From Chromatiales bacterium (GTDB lineage Bacteria; Pseudomonadota; Gammaproteobacteria; Chromatiales; Chromatiaceae), in contig JAKSBX010000156.1 in the NCBI GenBank assembly GCA_022360905.1, forward strand, positions 1-64,000: a stretch of 64,000 nt of DNA, written 5' to 3'. Shown here one piece after another: positions 8,814 to 19,141 of the stretch. The first letter of the stretch is position 1; each line of letters begins with the position of its first letter. The notes under the pieces are model-generated. The model searched no databases and was not told the DNA's origin. It worked only from the letters and a program-made list of their open reading frames with translations. Both the position numbers and the translations under genes were made by a program.

Positions 8814-10682
8814 ATGGATCCTCGTCTACTCAAATACTACAACCAGGAGTTGCAGTTCATGCGTGAGATGGGCGCAGAGTTCGCCCAGGCCTACCCGAAA
8901 ATAGCCAGTCGTCTCTCGCTGGATGAATTTGAGTGTGCCGATCCCTATGTTGAACGCCTGTTGGAAGGCTTCAGTTTTCTGACCGCCAGGATACAGCTGA
9001 AACTCGATGAAGAGTTTCCCCGTTTTACTCAACACCTGATGGAGCGGGTTTTCCCTCACTATCTCTGCCCCACGCCATCGATGATGGTGGTGCAATTTCA
9101 AGTCGATATGTTGGAGCCCTCATTGTGTGAGGGTTTTCTGCTACCCAGACATTCCACCATGCGCAGCCGAGTCGGCAAAGGCAGCCATACCGCTTGTATT
9201 TACCGTACAGCCCAGGATGTCACCCTTTGGCCGATCGAGATCCAGAGTGTCGACTATTTGGCCTCACCGGCTGCCATAGCGTTGGCCGGTATCGGTAAAC
9301 AGAGTGGCGCCAGAGCGGCAATCCGCCTCAGACTCAAAACCTCCGGTGATATCCCTTTCAATCACCTTAATCTGCAGCGCCTGCCAATCTATTTCACGGG
9401 TGGTGACAGCGGCATGCGTGCGTTTGAAGCCGTTGCCGGCCATACCATGAAGATTGTCGGCCGGGCAGTGGATTCGGATGAATACAGAACCACCACTTCA
9501 TCGCCAGTCCGAATCATGGGCTTCGAGGAACAGGAATCCCTGCTGCCCCATAGCCTGCGTTCTTTTCAGGGTTACCGCTTTTTGTCTGAGTACTTCACCC
9601 TGCCGGAACGTTTTATGTTCGTGGAACTGAATGATCTGCAGTCTGTGATAAAAGGGTGTGACCAACAGCAACTCGAGTTACTGCTACTACTGGACGAGAG
9701 CGATCCGGAGCTGGAGAGCAGTATCAGTGATGCCAATTTTTTACTCAACTGTACACCGGCCATTAACCTGTTTCCCAAGCGGGCGGACAGAATTCATCTC
9801 AACGACAAGGCAGCTGAATACCACATCCTGCCCGACCGTACCCGCCCTATGGACTACGAGGTCTATGAGATCGATAACGTGGTCGGATTCGGCACCAACA
9901 CGGAACAGCGTCAGACATTCCAGGCCTTCTACGCCAGCAATGATTTCATCGCCTCGGATCAACCCCGTGCCTACTACACCAACCGACGGGAACCCAGACT
10001 GCTCTCATCGAAACAGCAGCGCGAAGGGGCCCGATCCGGTTATATCGGCAGTGAAATCTACATATCACTCGTCGACGCGGATGAAGCACCCTTTCACAGT
10101 GATCTCAGACAGCTTGCCGTCAGCACCTTGTGCACAAACCGGGATCTGCCAATGCATATTCCACTGGGCCAGAGCGGCTCTCCATTCACCCTGGAGAGCA
10201 GTACGCCGGTGAACCATATTCGTTGCATCGGTTCACCGACCAGACCGAAACCGACAACACCACCGGGATCGATCAGCTGGCGACTGATCAACCACCTGTC
10301 GCTGAACTATCTCTCCCTCGCGAGTGAGGACCGGGAACAGAGTACGGCGGCACTGAAAGATTTTCTGCAGCTCTATGCCGACACCAGTGATCCTTCGATG
10401 CGCAAGCAGATCGAGGGGGTGATCTCAATCGACTCCAAGCCGGTGAACCGCCGCCTGCCGAGCCCTGGTCCGATCGCCTTCGGTCACGGCCTTGAGATAA
10501 CCCTGACCCTCGATGATCAGGCATTCGAGGGGAGTGGCGCCTTCCTGTTCGGCGCTGTGATGGAGCAGTTTTTCCGAAAATACACCGCAATCAATTCATT
10601 TACCGAAACCGTAGTCGTCACACAACAGCGGGGAGAGATCAAGCGATGGCCAGTAAGGCTGGGTCTGAGAAAAACCCTTTGA
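8814..10682 (+). CDS. tssF: T6SS baseplate subunit TssF
   Basis: MDPRLLKYYNQELQFMREMGAEFAQAYPKIASRLSLDEFECADPYVERLLEGFSFLTARIQLKLDEEFPRFTQ. Confidence 0.97.
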   Translation: MDPRLLKYYNQELQFMREMGAEFAQAYPKIASRLSLDEFECADPYVERLLEGFSFLTARIQLKLDEEFPRFTQHLMERVFPHYLCPTPSMMVVQFQVDMLEPSLCEGFLLPRHSTMRSRVGKGSHTACIYRTAQDVTLWPIEIQSVDYLASPAAIALAGIGKQSGARAAIRLRLKTSGDIPFNHLNLQRLPIYFTGGDSGMRAFEAVAGHTMKIVGRAVDSDEYRTTTSSPVRIMGFEEQESLLPHSLRSFQGYRFLSEYFTLPERFMFVELNDLQSVIKGCDQQQLELLLLLDESDPELESSISDANFLLNCTPAINLFPKRADRIHLNDKAAEYHILPDRTRPMDYEVYEIDNVVGFGTNTEQRQTFQAFYASNDFIASDQPRAYYTNRREPRLLSSKQQREGARSGYIGSEIYISLVDADEAPFHSDLRQLAVSTLCTNRDLPMHIPLGQSGSPFTLESSTPVNHIRCIGSPTRPKPTTPPGSISWRLINHLSLNYLSLASEDREQSTAALKDFLQLYADTSDPSMRKQIEGVISIDSKPVNRRLPSPGPIAFGHGLEITLTLDDQAFEGSGAFLFGAVMEQFFRKYTAINSFTETVVVTQQRGEIKRWPVRLGLRKTL

Positions 10683-11686
10683 GTCTGTTTGACAGACTGC
10701 AACAGGCGCCCTATCGGTTCGATTTCTATCAAGCCATGCGACGCCTGGAGTGCGCCTATCCGGATGAGCCCCGTTTGGCGCAATCCAGACATGCCAAACG
10801 GGATAAGATTCGCCTCGGCCAGGATCCAACCATGGCCTTTCAACCCTCCACCCTGAACTCGTTTCGCCAGGGTAAAGGGAGTCTGCCACCCCGTTTGGGG
10901 GTCTACTTCTTCGGTCTGTTCGGCCCCAACGGTCCATTGCCTCTGCATTTGACAGAGTTTATCCATGACCGTATGCACAATGAGCATGATCCGACCCAGG
11001 TCGCCTTCCTCGATCATTTTCATCACCGTCTGCTCAGCCTGTTCTATCGGGCCTGGGCAAACAGCCAACCCACCGTCAGTTTCGATCGGCCAGAGAGTGA
11101 CCAGTTCGGCAACTATCTGGGTTCGATGGTCGGTATCAGCTCACCCCATCTCAGAGATCGGGATGCGATGCCGGATCTCGCCAAACTGCACTATGCCGGT
11201 CGCTTCGCCAGCCATCCCCGCAATGCGGAGGGTTTGGAGGCAGTGCTGGCGGATTTCTTCCAACTCCCGGTCCGCATCGATGAGTTCATCGGTGCCTGGA
11301 TCGACCTGCCGGATAACAGCCGCTGTCGCTTGGGTGAATCCCTGGAGATCAGCATGCTTGGCACGAATATCATCCTGGGAGAACGGGTCTGGCAGGCACA
11401 ACAGAAATTCCGCATTGTGCTGGGCGCCTTGACCTTCAAGGATTACCAGCGAATGTTACCCGGCGGTGAGAGTCTGAAACGGCTGATCGCAGTGGTAAAA
11501 AACTATATTGGCGATGAGCAGGATTGGGAGCTGAACCTGATCCTCGAACAGCCAGAGGTCCCACAGCTCTGTCTCAACGGCGAAAGCCGTCTCGGCTGGA
11601 CCAGCTGGCTAGCACAACAACCACTGGGGCGGGATGGTGACGACCTGTTCCTACAACCCCTTGAACTAAGAGGTCTTCCCTCATGA
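10646..11686 (+). CDS. tssG: T6SS baseplate subunit TssG
   Basis: LFDRLQQAPYRFDFYQAMRRLECAYPDEPRLAQSRHAKRDKIRLGQDPTMAFQPSTL...YFFGLFGPNGPLPLHLTEF. Confidence 0.97.
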   Translation: MASKAGSEKNPLSLFDRLQQAPYRFDFYQAMRRLECAYPDEPRLAQSRHAKRDKIRLGQDPTMAFQPSTLNSFRQGKGSLPPRLGVYFFGLFGPNGPLPLHLTEFIHDRMHNEHDPTQVAFLDHFHHRLLSLFYRAWANSQPTVSFDRPESDQFGNYLGSMVGISSPHLRDRDAMPDLAKLHYAGRFASHPRNAEGLEAVLADFFQLPVRIDEFIGAWIDLPDNSRCRLGESLEISMLGTNIILGERVWQAQQKFRIVLGALTFKDYQRMLPGGESLKRLIAVVKNYIGDEQDWELNLILEQPEVPQLCLNGESRLGWTSWLAQQPLGRDGDDLFLQPLELRGLPS

Positions 11687-14415
11687 GCGAGATCAATCGT
11701 GCCGCCCTGTTCGGCAAGCTGAACAGCCTGGGCTATAAGGCCATCGAGAGTGCGACCGTATTCTGCAAGATGCGTGGTAACCCCTATGTGGAGCTGGTTC
11801 ACTGGATCCACCAGATCCTGCAACTACAGGATTCCGATCTGCACCGCATCATCAAGCAGTTCAACCTGGAACCCTCCCATCTGGCGAAAGACATTACCGA
11901 GACCCTCGACAGCCTGCCCCGAGGATCCACCTCGATCTCCGATCTCTCCTCCCATGTGGAAGAGGCTACGGAACGGGGCTGGGTGTACGGCACCTTGATG
12001 TTCGGAGACTCCCAGGTGCGAACCGGCTACCTGATGATCGGCATCCTGAAAACCAACAGTCTGCACAATGCGCTGCTGAGGATCTCCGATCAGTTTAAAA
12101 AGCTCAACATCGAAACCCTCACCGACCGCTTTACCGAGGTAGTCGAAGGATCCCCCGAAGAGGCGATGCGCTCCAACGACGGTTTTCAGGTGGGAGGTGG
12201 TGCCGCACCTGGTGAGGCCAGTGATGCGATGGCACCGGCCCAGATGGGTAAGCAACAGGCGCTGCAGCAGTTCTCGGTGGATCTCACTGAACGGGCCAGA
12301 AAGGGTGAAATCGACCCGATTGTGGGCCGGGATGATGAGATACGTCAGATTGTCGATATCCTGATGCGCCGACGGCAGAACAATCCGATACTGACCGGTG
12401 AGGCCGGAGTGGGTAAAACCGCCGTGGTCGAGGGCTTCGCTCTACAGATCGCCAGCGGTGACGTCCCTCCTCCGCTGAAAGAGGTCAGCCTGCGAGTGCT
12501 TGATGTGGGGCTGCTGCAGGCGGGCGCCAGCATGAAAGGTGAGTTTGAGAACCGTCTGAAACAGGTGATCGAAGAGGTTCAATCCTCGGAAAAGCCGATC
12601 ATTCTGTTTATCGATGAGGCCCACACCCTGATCGGCGCCGGTGGCAGTGCCGGTACCGGCGATGCCGCCAATCTGTTAAAACCCGCCCTCGCCCGAGGCA
12701 CCTTGAGAACCGTAGCCGCCACCACCTGGGCTGAATATAAAAAATATATCGAGAAGGACCCCGCCCTGACCCGTAGATTTCAGGTCGTACAGGTTGATGA
12801 GCCCGATGAGGATCGGGCGATCCGCATGATGCGCGGTATGGCTTCGACACTTGAGGATCACCACCAGGTACAGATCCTCGATGAAGCACTGGATGCTTCA
12901 GTGCGACTCTCCCACCGCTACATTCCGGCGCGCCAACTGCCGGACAAATCGGTCAGTTTGCTCGATACCACCTGTGCCCGGGTGGCGATCAGTCAGGCCG
13001 CGGTTCCCGCCGAGGTGGATGACAGTCGTCGCCGCATCGAGGCGTTGGAGACCGAGTTGCAGATCATCGGCCGGGAAAAGGCCATCGGACTCGACACCGA
13101 AGAACGTGAACAGGAGACGCAGGAAAAACTCGACCAGGAGCGACAGCGTCTCGAACAGCTGAGCGCCCGCTGGGAGGAAGAGAAAGGGCTGGTCGAAGAG
13201 CTGCTCAGTGTGCAGCAACAACTCAAAGGGGAACCGGTTGAGCGTGATGAAGCAGCCGACAGCGGTGATGACCAAGCCGCTTCATCGGAAGAAACCGCTG
13301 AGACGCCAGAGGCGCCGCCCCCCTCCAAAGAGGCTTTGCTGGAGCGTCTCAATGAGGTGAAGAGCAAACTCAATGAGTTACAGGGTGAAAGTCCGTTGAT
13401 CCTGCCCAGTGTGGATGCCCAGGCCGTCGCCTCGGTGGTCGGCGACTGGACCGGTATTCCGGTGGGAAGAATGGTGAAGAATGAGATCGAAACCATCCTC
13501 AACCTGAGTGACACCCTGGCCAAACGGGTGATCGGCCAGGATCACGCGCTGGAGATGATTTCACGCCGGGTGCAGACCTCCAGAGCCAATCTGGACAATC
13601 CCAATAAACCGATCGGCGTCTTCATGCTGTGCGGCCCCTCCGGCGTGGGCAAGACGGAAACCGGCCTGACGCTGGCAGAGAGCCTGTATGGCGGCGAGCA
13701 GAATGTAATCACCATCAACATGAGTGAGTTCCAGGAAGCGCATACCGTATCGACCCTGAAAGGCGCACCGCCAGGCTATGTGGGTTATGGCGAGGGCGGT
13801 ATCCTCACCGAAGCGGTCAGACGCAAACCCTACAGCGTGGTGCTGCTGGATGAGGTGGAGAAGGCCCACCCGGATGTACACGAGATCTTCTTCCAGGTAT
13901 TCGATAAAGGCTGGATGGAAGATGGTGAGGGTCGGCATATCGATTTTAAGAATACGCTGATTCTGCTGACCTCCAACACCGGCACGGAGATGATCGACAA
14001 CCTGTGTAAGGACCCGGAACTGATGCCGGAGCCTGATGCGATCGCTACCGCTTTGCGGGATCCCCTGCAGAAGGTCTTCCCGGCCGCACTGCTGGGGCGG
14101 CTGGTGGTCATCCCTTACTATCCGTTGAGCGATGAAGTACTGGCCAAGGTGGTACGCCTGCAACTGGGCCGAATCGAATCCCGGATCCTTGAAAACCATG
14201 GCATACCGCTTGAGATCGATGATGGGGTGATCAGTTTGATCATCAGCCGTTGCACTGAAGTGGAGAGCGGCGCGAGAATGGTGGATGCAATTCTCACCAA
14301 TACAATGCTACCTGAAATCAGCCGACATATTCTGATCGAAAAGATGGAGGGCCGTTCAATTGGCAATATCCGCATCGGTGTGGAGAATGATGAATTCAGC
14401 TATAACTTTTCCTAG
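11683..14415 (+). CDS. clpV: T6SS AAA+ ATPase TssH/ClpV
   Basis: Two Walker A motifs (GEAGVGKT, GPSGVGKT); N-terminal INRAALFGKLNSLGYKAIESATVFCKMRGNPYVELVHWIHQIL. Confidence 0.98.
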   Translation: MSEINRAALFGKLNSLGYKAIESATVFCKMRGNPYVELVHWIHQILQLQDSDLHRIIKQFNLEPSHLAKDITETLDSLPRGSTSISDLSSHVEEATERGWVYGTLMFGDSQVRTGYLMIGILKTNSLHNALLRISDQFKKLNIETLTDRFTEVVEGSPEEAMRSNDGFQVGGGAAPGEASDAMAPAQMGKQQALQQFSVDLTERARKGEIDPIVGRDDEIRQIVDILMRRRQNNPILTGEAGVGKTAVVEGFALQIASGDVPPPLKEVSLRVLDVGLLQAGASMKGEFENRLKQVIEEVQSSEKPIILFIDEAHTLIGAGGSAGTGDAANLLKPALARGTLRTVAATTWAEYKKYIEKDPALTRRFQVVQVDEPDEDRAIRMMRGMASTLEDHHQVQILDEALDASVRLSHRYIPARQLPDKSVSLLDTTCARVAISQAAVPAEVDDSRRRIEALETELQIIGREKAIGLDTEEREQETQEKLDQERQRLEQLSARWEEEKGLVEELLSVQQQLKGEPVERDEAADSGDDQAASSEETAETPEAPPPSKEALLERLNEVKSKLNELQGESPLILPSVDAQAVASVVGDWTGIPVGRMVKNEIETILNLSDTLAKRVIGQDHALEMISRRVQTSRANLDNPNKPIGVFMLCGPSGVGKTETGLTLAESLYGGEQNVITINMSEFQEAHTVSTLKGAPPGYVGYGEGGILTEAVRRKPYSVVLLDEVEKAHPDVHEIFFQVFDKGWMEDGEGRHIDFKNTLILLTSNTGTEMIDNLCKDPELMPEPDAIATALRDPLQKVFPAALLGRLVVIPYYPLSDEVLAKVVRLQLGRIESRILENHGIPLEIDDGVISLIISRCTEVESGARMVDAILTNTMLPEISRHILIEKMEGRSIGNIRIGVENDEFSYNFS

Positions 14416-14427
14416 GGCCTGTTAACA
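14415..14427 (+). repeat. Copy of dispersed motif GGGCCTGTTAACA (after clpV stop)
   Basis: gggcctgttaaca read directly; overlaps the clpV TAG stop. Confidence 0.7.
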
Positions 14428-14450
14428 GAAGACGGAAGCGGCAATTATAG

Positions 14451-15998
14451 ATGTACTCTGACAGCAACAGTGCAACCATTACCTTGACGGTGAGCCTCAA
14501 AGCGGGCTCAGCGCCTGCACAACCCATGTCGGCAACCTTTGACCAACAGGGTGGCTCGATCGGTCGCCGGGAGGAGAACGATTGGGTGCTGCCTGATCCC
14601 GAGCGCTTCATCTCCGGGCGCCATGCACTGATCTTCTACAGTGAAAATGCCTTTCACCTGACAGATACCAGTTCCAACGGGGTTTTCATCAATCATTCCG
14701 CCTCTGCCCTGGGTAAGGACAATGTCATCAAACTGGAGGATGGCGACACCATTGGGATCGGTGACTATGAGATCACGGTATCCCTACCCAAGGCAGAGAC
14801 CCTGGCAACGGAGGATTTTGACAATCTGGCTGACCCTTTTGCACAGATGTCTGAGCAATTGGCCGGTGAACCTGAAATCGCGGAAACGCCGCTTGCGGAT
14901 GCACCTGCCGATCTGGACCAGCCTGCCGAGGAACCAGTCTATACCCTCGATGAGCCGGACCCCTCCGAACTGGTGGTCGAACAGTCAGCCGATGAGCTCT
15001 CCCCCGCTCCGCTATCACAAACGGATCATACTTCTGACCTGAACGCCTATTTCAATCAACCGACACCGATTCCGGAAGATTGGGATCTGGATGAATCAGC
15101 GGCTGATGCCATACCGGCAGATGAGCCGATAACCTCACCCGAAATCTTGCCGCCACTGGATGATCAACCCGCATCCCAGGCCCCGTTTCCCGATTCCCAA
15201 CCGGTTGCCAAAGAGGAACCGGTAGCTCCGGCGCTTGCCCAGGAATCGATACCGCGTCCAGGCCTGAAGCCGAAACAGCCAGCGCCACAGAGCAGCCCAC
15301 CACAGAGCGCACCACAAAGCAGCCCGCCACCGGCAACTCAACCGACTGCTGCCACAGCCGGTATAACAAGTGATGATACAGGTTTGCGCCAGGCGCTCGC
15401 TGAGGGATTGGGTGTCCCGGAGTCCTACCTGGAGGGGGTATCCCTGGCTGAACTGCTGGGTAATCTGGGCAGCGCGATGCGAGCGAATGTGGAAGGCACC
15501 ATGTCAATTCTGCGCGCCCGAGCTCAGATGAAGGGTGAGTTTCGTATGTCGCAAACCATGATACAGCCGGTGGAGAACAACCCACTCAAGTTCTCCATCA
15601 ATACCGAAGAGGCGTTGCGACATCTGGTCAACCCCAGCCAGAAGAGTGGCTATCTTCCACCACTGAATGCCATTGAAGAGGCCCATGAAGACATCGAAGC
15701 CCACATGTTGGCTGTGATGGTCGGTATGCAGGCCGCCCTGCAAGTGGTGTTACAGCGCTTCAAACCGGAGATCCTGGAAAAGCGGCTTGGTCAATCCGCG
15801 TTGCTGGAAAAGCTGCCCCTCTATCGTCATGCAAAAACCTGGGATCTGTTTACCGAGCTCTACAGCGAAATTGCGGTGGAGGCGGAAGATGACTTTCACC
15901 AGCTGTTCGGTCGCACTTTTTCCCAGGCCTATGAAGAGCAGATTCGTCGCCTGGAAGCTCTGAAGCACACGGACCCCAAATTAGATAAAAGGTTTTAA
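14451..15998 (+). CDS. tagH: T6SS-associated FHA domain protein TagH/Fha
   Basis: FHA signatures GGSIGRREENDWVLPDPERFISGRHALIFYSENAFHLTDTSSNGVFIN; C-terminal conserved TagH domain. Confidence 0.93.
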   Translation: MYSDSNSATITLTVSLKAGSAPAQPMSATFDQQGGSIGRREENDWVLPDPERFISGRHALIFYSENAFHLTDTSSNGVFINHSASALGKDNVIKLEDGDTIGIGDYEITVSLPKAETLATEDFDNLADPFAQMSEQLAGEPEIAETPLADAPADLDQPAEEPVYTLDEPDPSELVVEQSADELSPAPLSQTDHTSDLNAYFNQPTPIPEDWDLDESAADAIPADEPITSPEILPPLDDQPASQAPFPDSQPVAKEEPVAPALAQESIPRPGLKPKQPAPQSSPPQSAPQSSPPPATQPTAATAGITSDDTGLRQALAEGLGVPESYLEGVSLAELLGNLGSAMRANVEGTMSILRARAQMKGEFRMSQTMIQPVENNPLKFSINTEEALRHLVNPSQKSGYLPPLNAIEEAHEDIEAHMLAVMVGMQAALQVVLQRFKPEILEKRLGQSALLEKLPLYRHAKTWDLFTELYSEIAVEAEDDFHQLFGRTFSQAYEEQIRRLEALKHTDPKLDKRF

Positions 15999-16005
15999 GA
16001 AAGAG

Positions 16006-16458
16006 ATGATCAAAAAACTTTTACTTGTTATCGGACTACTGACAATTTTTGTTGCATCAGGTTGTTCCAGTGTTTCCAGTGTCAAGGCCTCTCTGAATGC
16101 CGATAAAGGGGTCAACCCGGATATCAACGGCAGACCCTCCCCGATCGTTGCAAGAATCTACGAACTGAAGTCGTTGAGTGTTTTCAACAATGCGGACTTC
16201 TTCAATCTTTTCGAGCAGGATGTCGCCTTGTTGGGTGACGAACTGTTGATGCGTGATGAACTTCACTTTCAGCCTGGGGAGAGCAAATTGCTTGAGCGTG
16301 AATTGCAACCTGACACCAGATACCTTGGCGTCATTGGTGCCTACCGGGATATCGAAAACGCCACATGGCGCCGTACCATCGAGATCGATGTGAACGATGA
16401 AACAGCCTTTGTGATAGAGTTCGGTAAAAGCGGCATCAACATCCTGAAAAACAAATAA
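16006..16458 (+). CDS. tssJ: T6SS outer membrane lipoprotein TssJ
   Basis: Lipobox VASGCSS; GRPSPIVARIYELKSLSVFNNADFFNLFEQDVALLGDELL. Confidence 0.95.
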   Translation: MIKKLLLVIGLLTIFVASGCSSVSSVKASLNADKGVNPDINGRPSPIVARIYELKSLSVFNNADFFNLFEQDVALLGDELLMRDELHFQPGESKLLERELQPDTRYLGVIGAYRDIENATWRRTIEIDVNDETAFVIEFGKSGINILKNK

Positions 16459-16467
16459 GAGAAGCCC

Positions 16468-17802
16468 ATGTCTTGGATGTCTAGGATCGTTTGGTCGGAG
16501 GGGATGTTCCTCAGACCTCACCACTTTCAACAGCAGGAGCGGTTTTTAGAGCACCGCATCGAAACCCGATGCGCTGATCTTACCCCCTTCAGTTGGGGCT
16601 TCACCCATTTAAAAATCGATCGCCAGGCCCTGGCGCTCGGTCGTCTGGCGATAGAATCCTGTCGCGGTGTACTGCCGGATGGCACCACCTTCGATATCCC
16701 TGGACACGACAATCCCCCGCCACCTCTGGAGATCCCTGCAGAGCATAAAGGCGCCATCATCTACCTGGCACTACCCCTCTCAAGGCCAGGCACAGCCCAG
16801 GTCAGGTTCACCGACCAGGAAGCGGGCCTGGAACGCTACCTGGTGGATGAGATCGACATCAAGGATGGCATTGCCGGATCTTCCAACAGCTCCACCCTAC
16901 AGGTTGCCAAACCGACCATGCGACTGCTGATCGGAGACGCCGAACTGGAGGAGTTTGCCCATCTTGCCGTGGCCAAAATTGTCGAGCGTCGATCTGACGA
17001 TATGCTGGTGTTGGATGAGGATTTCATTCCTCCCTGTCTTGACTGCCAGGTATCCCCCAGACTTGCCGGTTACCTCAAAGAGATCGAAGGCCTGCTTCAT
17101 CACCGTGCCGATGCCATTGCCTCCAGACTGGTGGATGGGGGTAAAGGGATTGCGGAAGTAGCCGACTTTCTGATGCTGCAGGTCGTGAATCGCTACGAGC
17201 CGCTCTATACCCACTTTTGCAATCGGGTACCACTGCACCCGGTGGCCTTCTATGAAGCTGCCCTGGAACTGGCCGGTGAATTGGCAACCTTCACCAGCAG
17301 CAATAAGCGTCCGCCAACCTTCCCGCTCTATCAGCATCAGACTCTGCATGAGACCTTTCTGCCGGTCATCCGTGAGCTGCGACGATCTCTGAGCATGGTG
17401 CTGGAACAGAAGGCGGTTTCCATACCCCTGGAAGAGCGCAAGTATGGCATCCGGGTTGCCACCGTATCGGACCGCTCCCTGTTGAGCGATGCGGTATTCG
17501 TACTGGCGGTCAACGCAAGTATGACGGCGGATCTGCTACAGCGACGCTTTCCCTCTCAAACCAAGATTGGCCCGGTGGAAAAAATCCGCGATCTGGTCAA
17601 TCTGCAACTGCCCGGTATCGGGCTGCGCATTCTCTCCGTAGCCCCACGACAAATTCCCTACAACGCAGGTTTCAGTTATTTCGAGCTGGACAAGAATAAC
17701 GACTATTGGAACCTGCTTGAAACCTCAGGCGGATGTGCCATACATATAGGAGGTGAATTTCCGGGCCTGGAACTTGAACTTTGGGCGATAAAAGGTAATT
17801 GA
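16468..17802 (+). CDS. tssK: T6SS baseplate subunit TssK
   Basis: IVWSEGMFLRPHHFQQQERFLEHRIETRCADLTPFSWGFTHL. Confidence 0.98.
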   Translation: MSWMSRIVWSEGMFLRPHHFQQQERFLEHRIETRCADLTPFSWGFTHLKIDRQALALGRLAIESCRGVLPDGTTFDIPGHDNPPPPLEIPAEHKGAIIYLALPLSRPGTAQVRFTDQEAGLERYLVDEIDIKDGIAGSSNSSTLQVAKPTMRLLIGDAELEEFAHLAVAKIVERRSDDMLVLDEDFIPPCLDCQVSPRLAGYLKEIEGLLHHRADAIASRLVDGGKGIAEVADFLMLQVVNRYEPLYTHFCNRVPLHPVAFYEAALELAGELATFTSSNKRPPTFPLYQHQTLHETFLPVIRELRRSLSMVLEQKAVSIPLEERKYGIRVATVSDRSLLSDAVFVLAVNASMTADLLQRRFPSQTKIGPVEKIRDLVNLQLPGIGLRILSVAPRQIPYNAGFSYFELDKNNDYWNLLETSGGCAIHIGGEFPGLELELWAIKGN

Positions 17803-19127
17803 CCATGGATCACGACGACCCATTTGGCATGAAGCCCAACGAATCCGGCGATCGCACTGTCATCCGGCCAAGACCGGGTGGTAAGGGCCCTGCTACTCCC
17901 CCACCCCAAGCGGCACCGACCAGTCAGCCGCCCCCACAGCGTCCTCTGGGCCCAGCCCCGAGCCTGCCGATGCGTCATGGGGCGAATAAGCTTGAGGTCG
18001 CCGCCTCCTCGCTTCTATCGATGATGGGGCGACTGCGTGACACCCCTTCCCACTCCGATCCGGTCTCTTTGAAAAACTCCATTATCGATAAGGTCCGGGC
18101 CTTTGAAATGAAAGCTCAGGATCTGGGTGTGGAACAGGAGACCACCTTCTGGGCCCGCTATGTACTCTGTACGGTAACCGATGAGCTGGTCCTCACCACA
18201 CCTTGGGGCAATCAGAGCATCTGGCGCGATCAAAGCCTGTTGGTCACTCTGCATAAAGAGGCTTGGGGTGGTGAGAAGTTCTTTCAACTGCTGCAAAAAC
18301 TTCTGCAGAACCCTGCCAAGAATCTTGAGCTGCTGGAACTGATGTATGTCTGTCTCTCATTCGGCTTCGAAGGGCGCTATCGTCCTTTACCGGATGGCTA
18401 TGCACAACTGCAAACCCTCAAAGACAACCTGTTCCGCACGCTTCGCAATCACCGGGATGAGTATGAACGGGATCTCTCCGGACACTGGCAGGGAGAGCCG
18501 CTGAAACAGAATGCCCTGGTTCAGTATGTTCCGCTTTGGGTGGTGATGGCGATATCCGGTGTGGTGCTGATGTTGATGTTCTCCGGATTCAGTCTCAGCC
18601 TGAATGTCAAATCCGATCCGGTGCACGCCGAACTACACAACATTGCCCGCAATGTACAAACGGTGGTTGAACGTACCCCGCCGCCACCGCCCAAGCCGGA
18701 ACTTTCGCTCAGAGTGCTGCTCGCCAATGAGATTACTCAAGGCCTGGTCAGCGTTGCGGAGAATCATCTGGAGGGTACCGTCAGAATTGCCGGGGACGGC
18801 CTGTTCGCTTCCGGTAAAGTGGCGGTCAACAGTCAATTCCTGCCACTACTGAATCGTATCGCCGCGGCAATGGACAAACTCGAGGGACAGATTGTGGTGG
18901 TCGGTCATACTGACAACATTCCCATACGCAGTCTTCGTTACCCCTCCAACTGGCACCTCTCGAGGGCACGTGCTGAATCCGTGGCCAAACTGCTGGCACT
19001 GGATTTAAGCCAACCCGCAAGAATTCAGAGTGAAGGGCGCGGCTCGGCAGAGCCCCTGGCATCCAATGACACAAAAGAGGGACGTGCACGTAACAGACGT
19101 GTGGAGATCACTCTTGTAAAACAATAG
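17799..19127 (+). CDS. tssL: T6SS inner-membrane protein TssL with C-terminal OmpA-like peptidoglycan-binding domain
   Basis: DRTVIRPRPGG N-terminus, TssL/DotU core, TM VPLWVVMAISGVVLMLMFSGFSLSL, then VVGHTDNIPIRSLRYPSNWHLSRARAESVAKLL OmpA motif. Confidence 0.97.
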   Translation: MTMDHDDPFGMKPNESGDRTVIRPRPGGKGPATPPPQAAPTSQPPPQRPLGPAPSLPMRHGANKLEVAASSLLSMMGRLRDTPSHSDPVSLKNSIIDKVRAFEMKAQDLGVEQETTFWARYVLCTVTDELVLTTPWGNQSIWRDQSLLVTLHKEAWGGEKFFQLLQKLLQNPAKNLELLELMYVCLSFGFEGRYRPLPDGYAQLQTLKDNLFRTLRNHRDEYERDLSGHWQGEPLKQNALVQYVPLWVVMAISGVVLMLMFSGFSLSLNVKSDPVHAELHNIARNVQTVVERTPPPPPKPELSLRVLLANEITQGLVSVAENHLEGTVRIAGDGLFASGKVAVNSQFLPLLNRIAAAMDKLEGQIVVVGHTDNIPIRSLRYPSNWHLSRARAESVAKLLALDLSQPARIQSEGRGSAEPLASNDTKEGRARNRRVEITLVKQ

Positions 19128-19141
19128 GTATTGCGTACACC

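Noticed and set aside
13561-14199. 212-aa minus-strand ORF within clpV
   Set aside because: Shadow ORF; clpV frame is unambiguous
15052-15585. 177-aa minus-strand ORF within tagH
   Set aside because: Lies opposite the Pro/Ala/Gln-rich linker of TagH; compositional artefact
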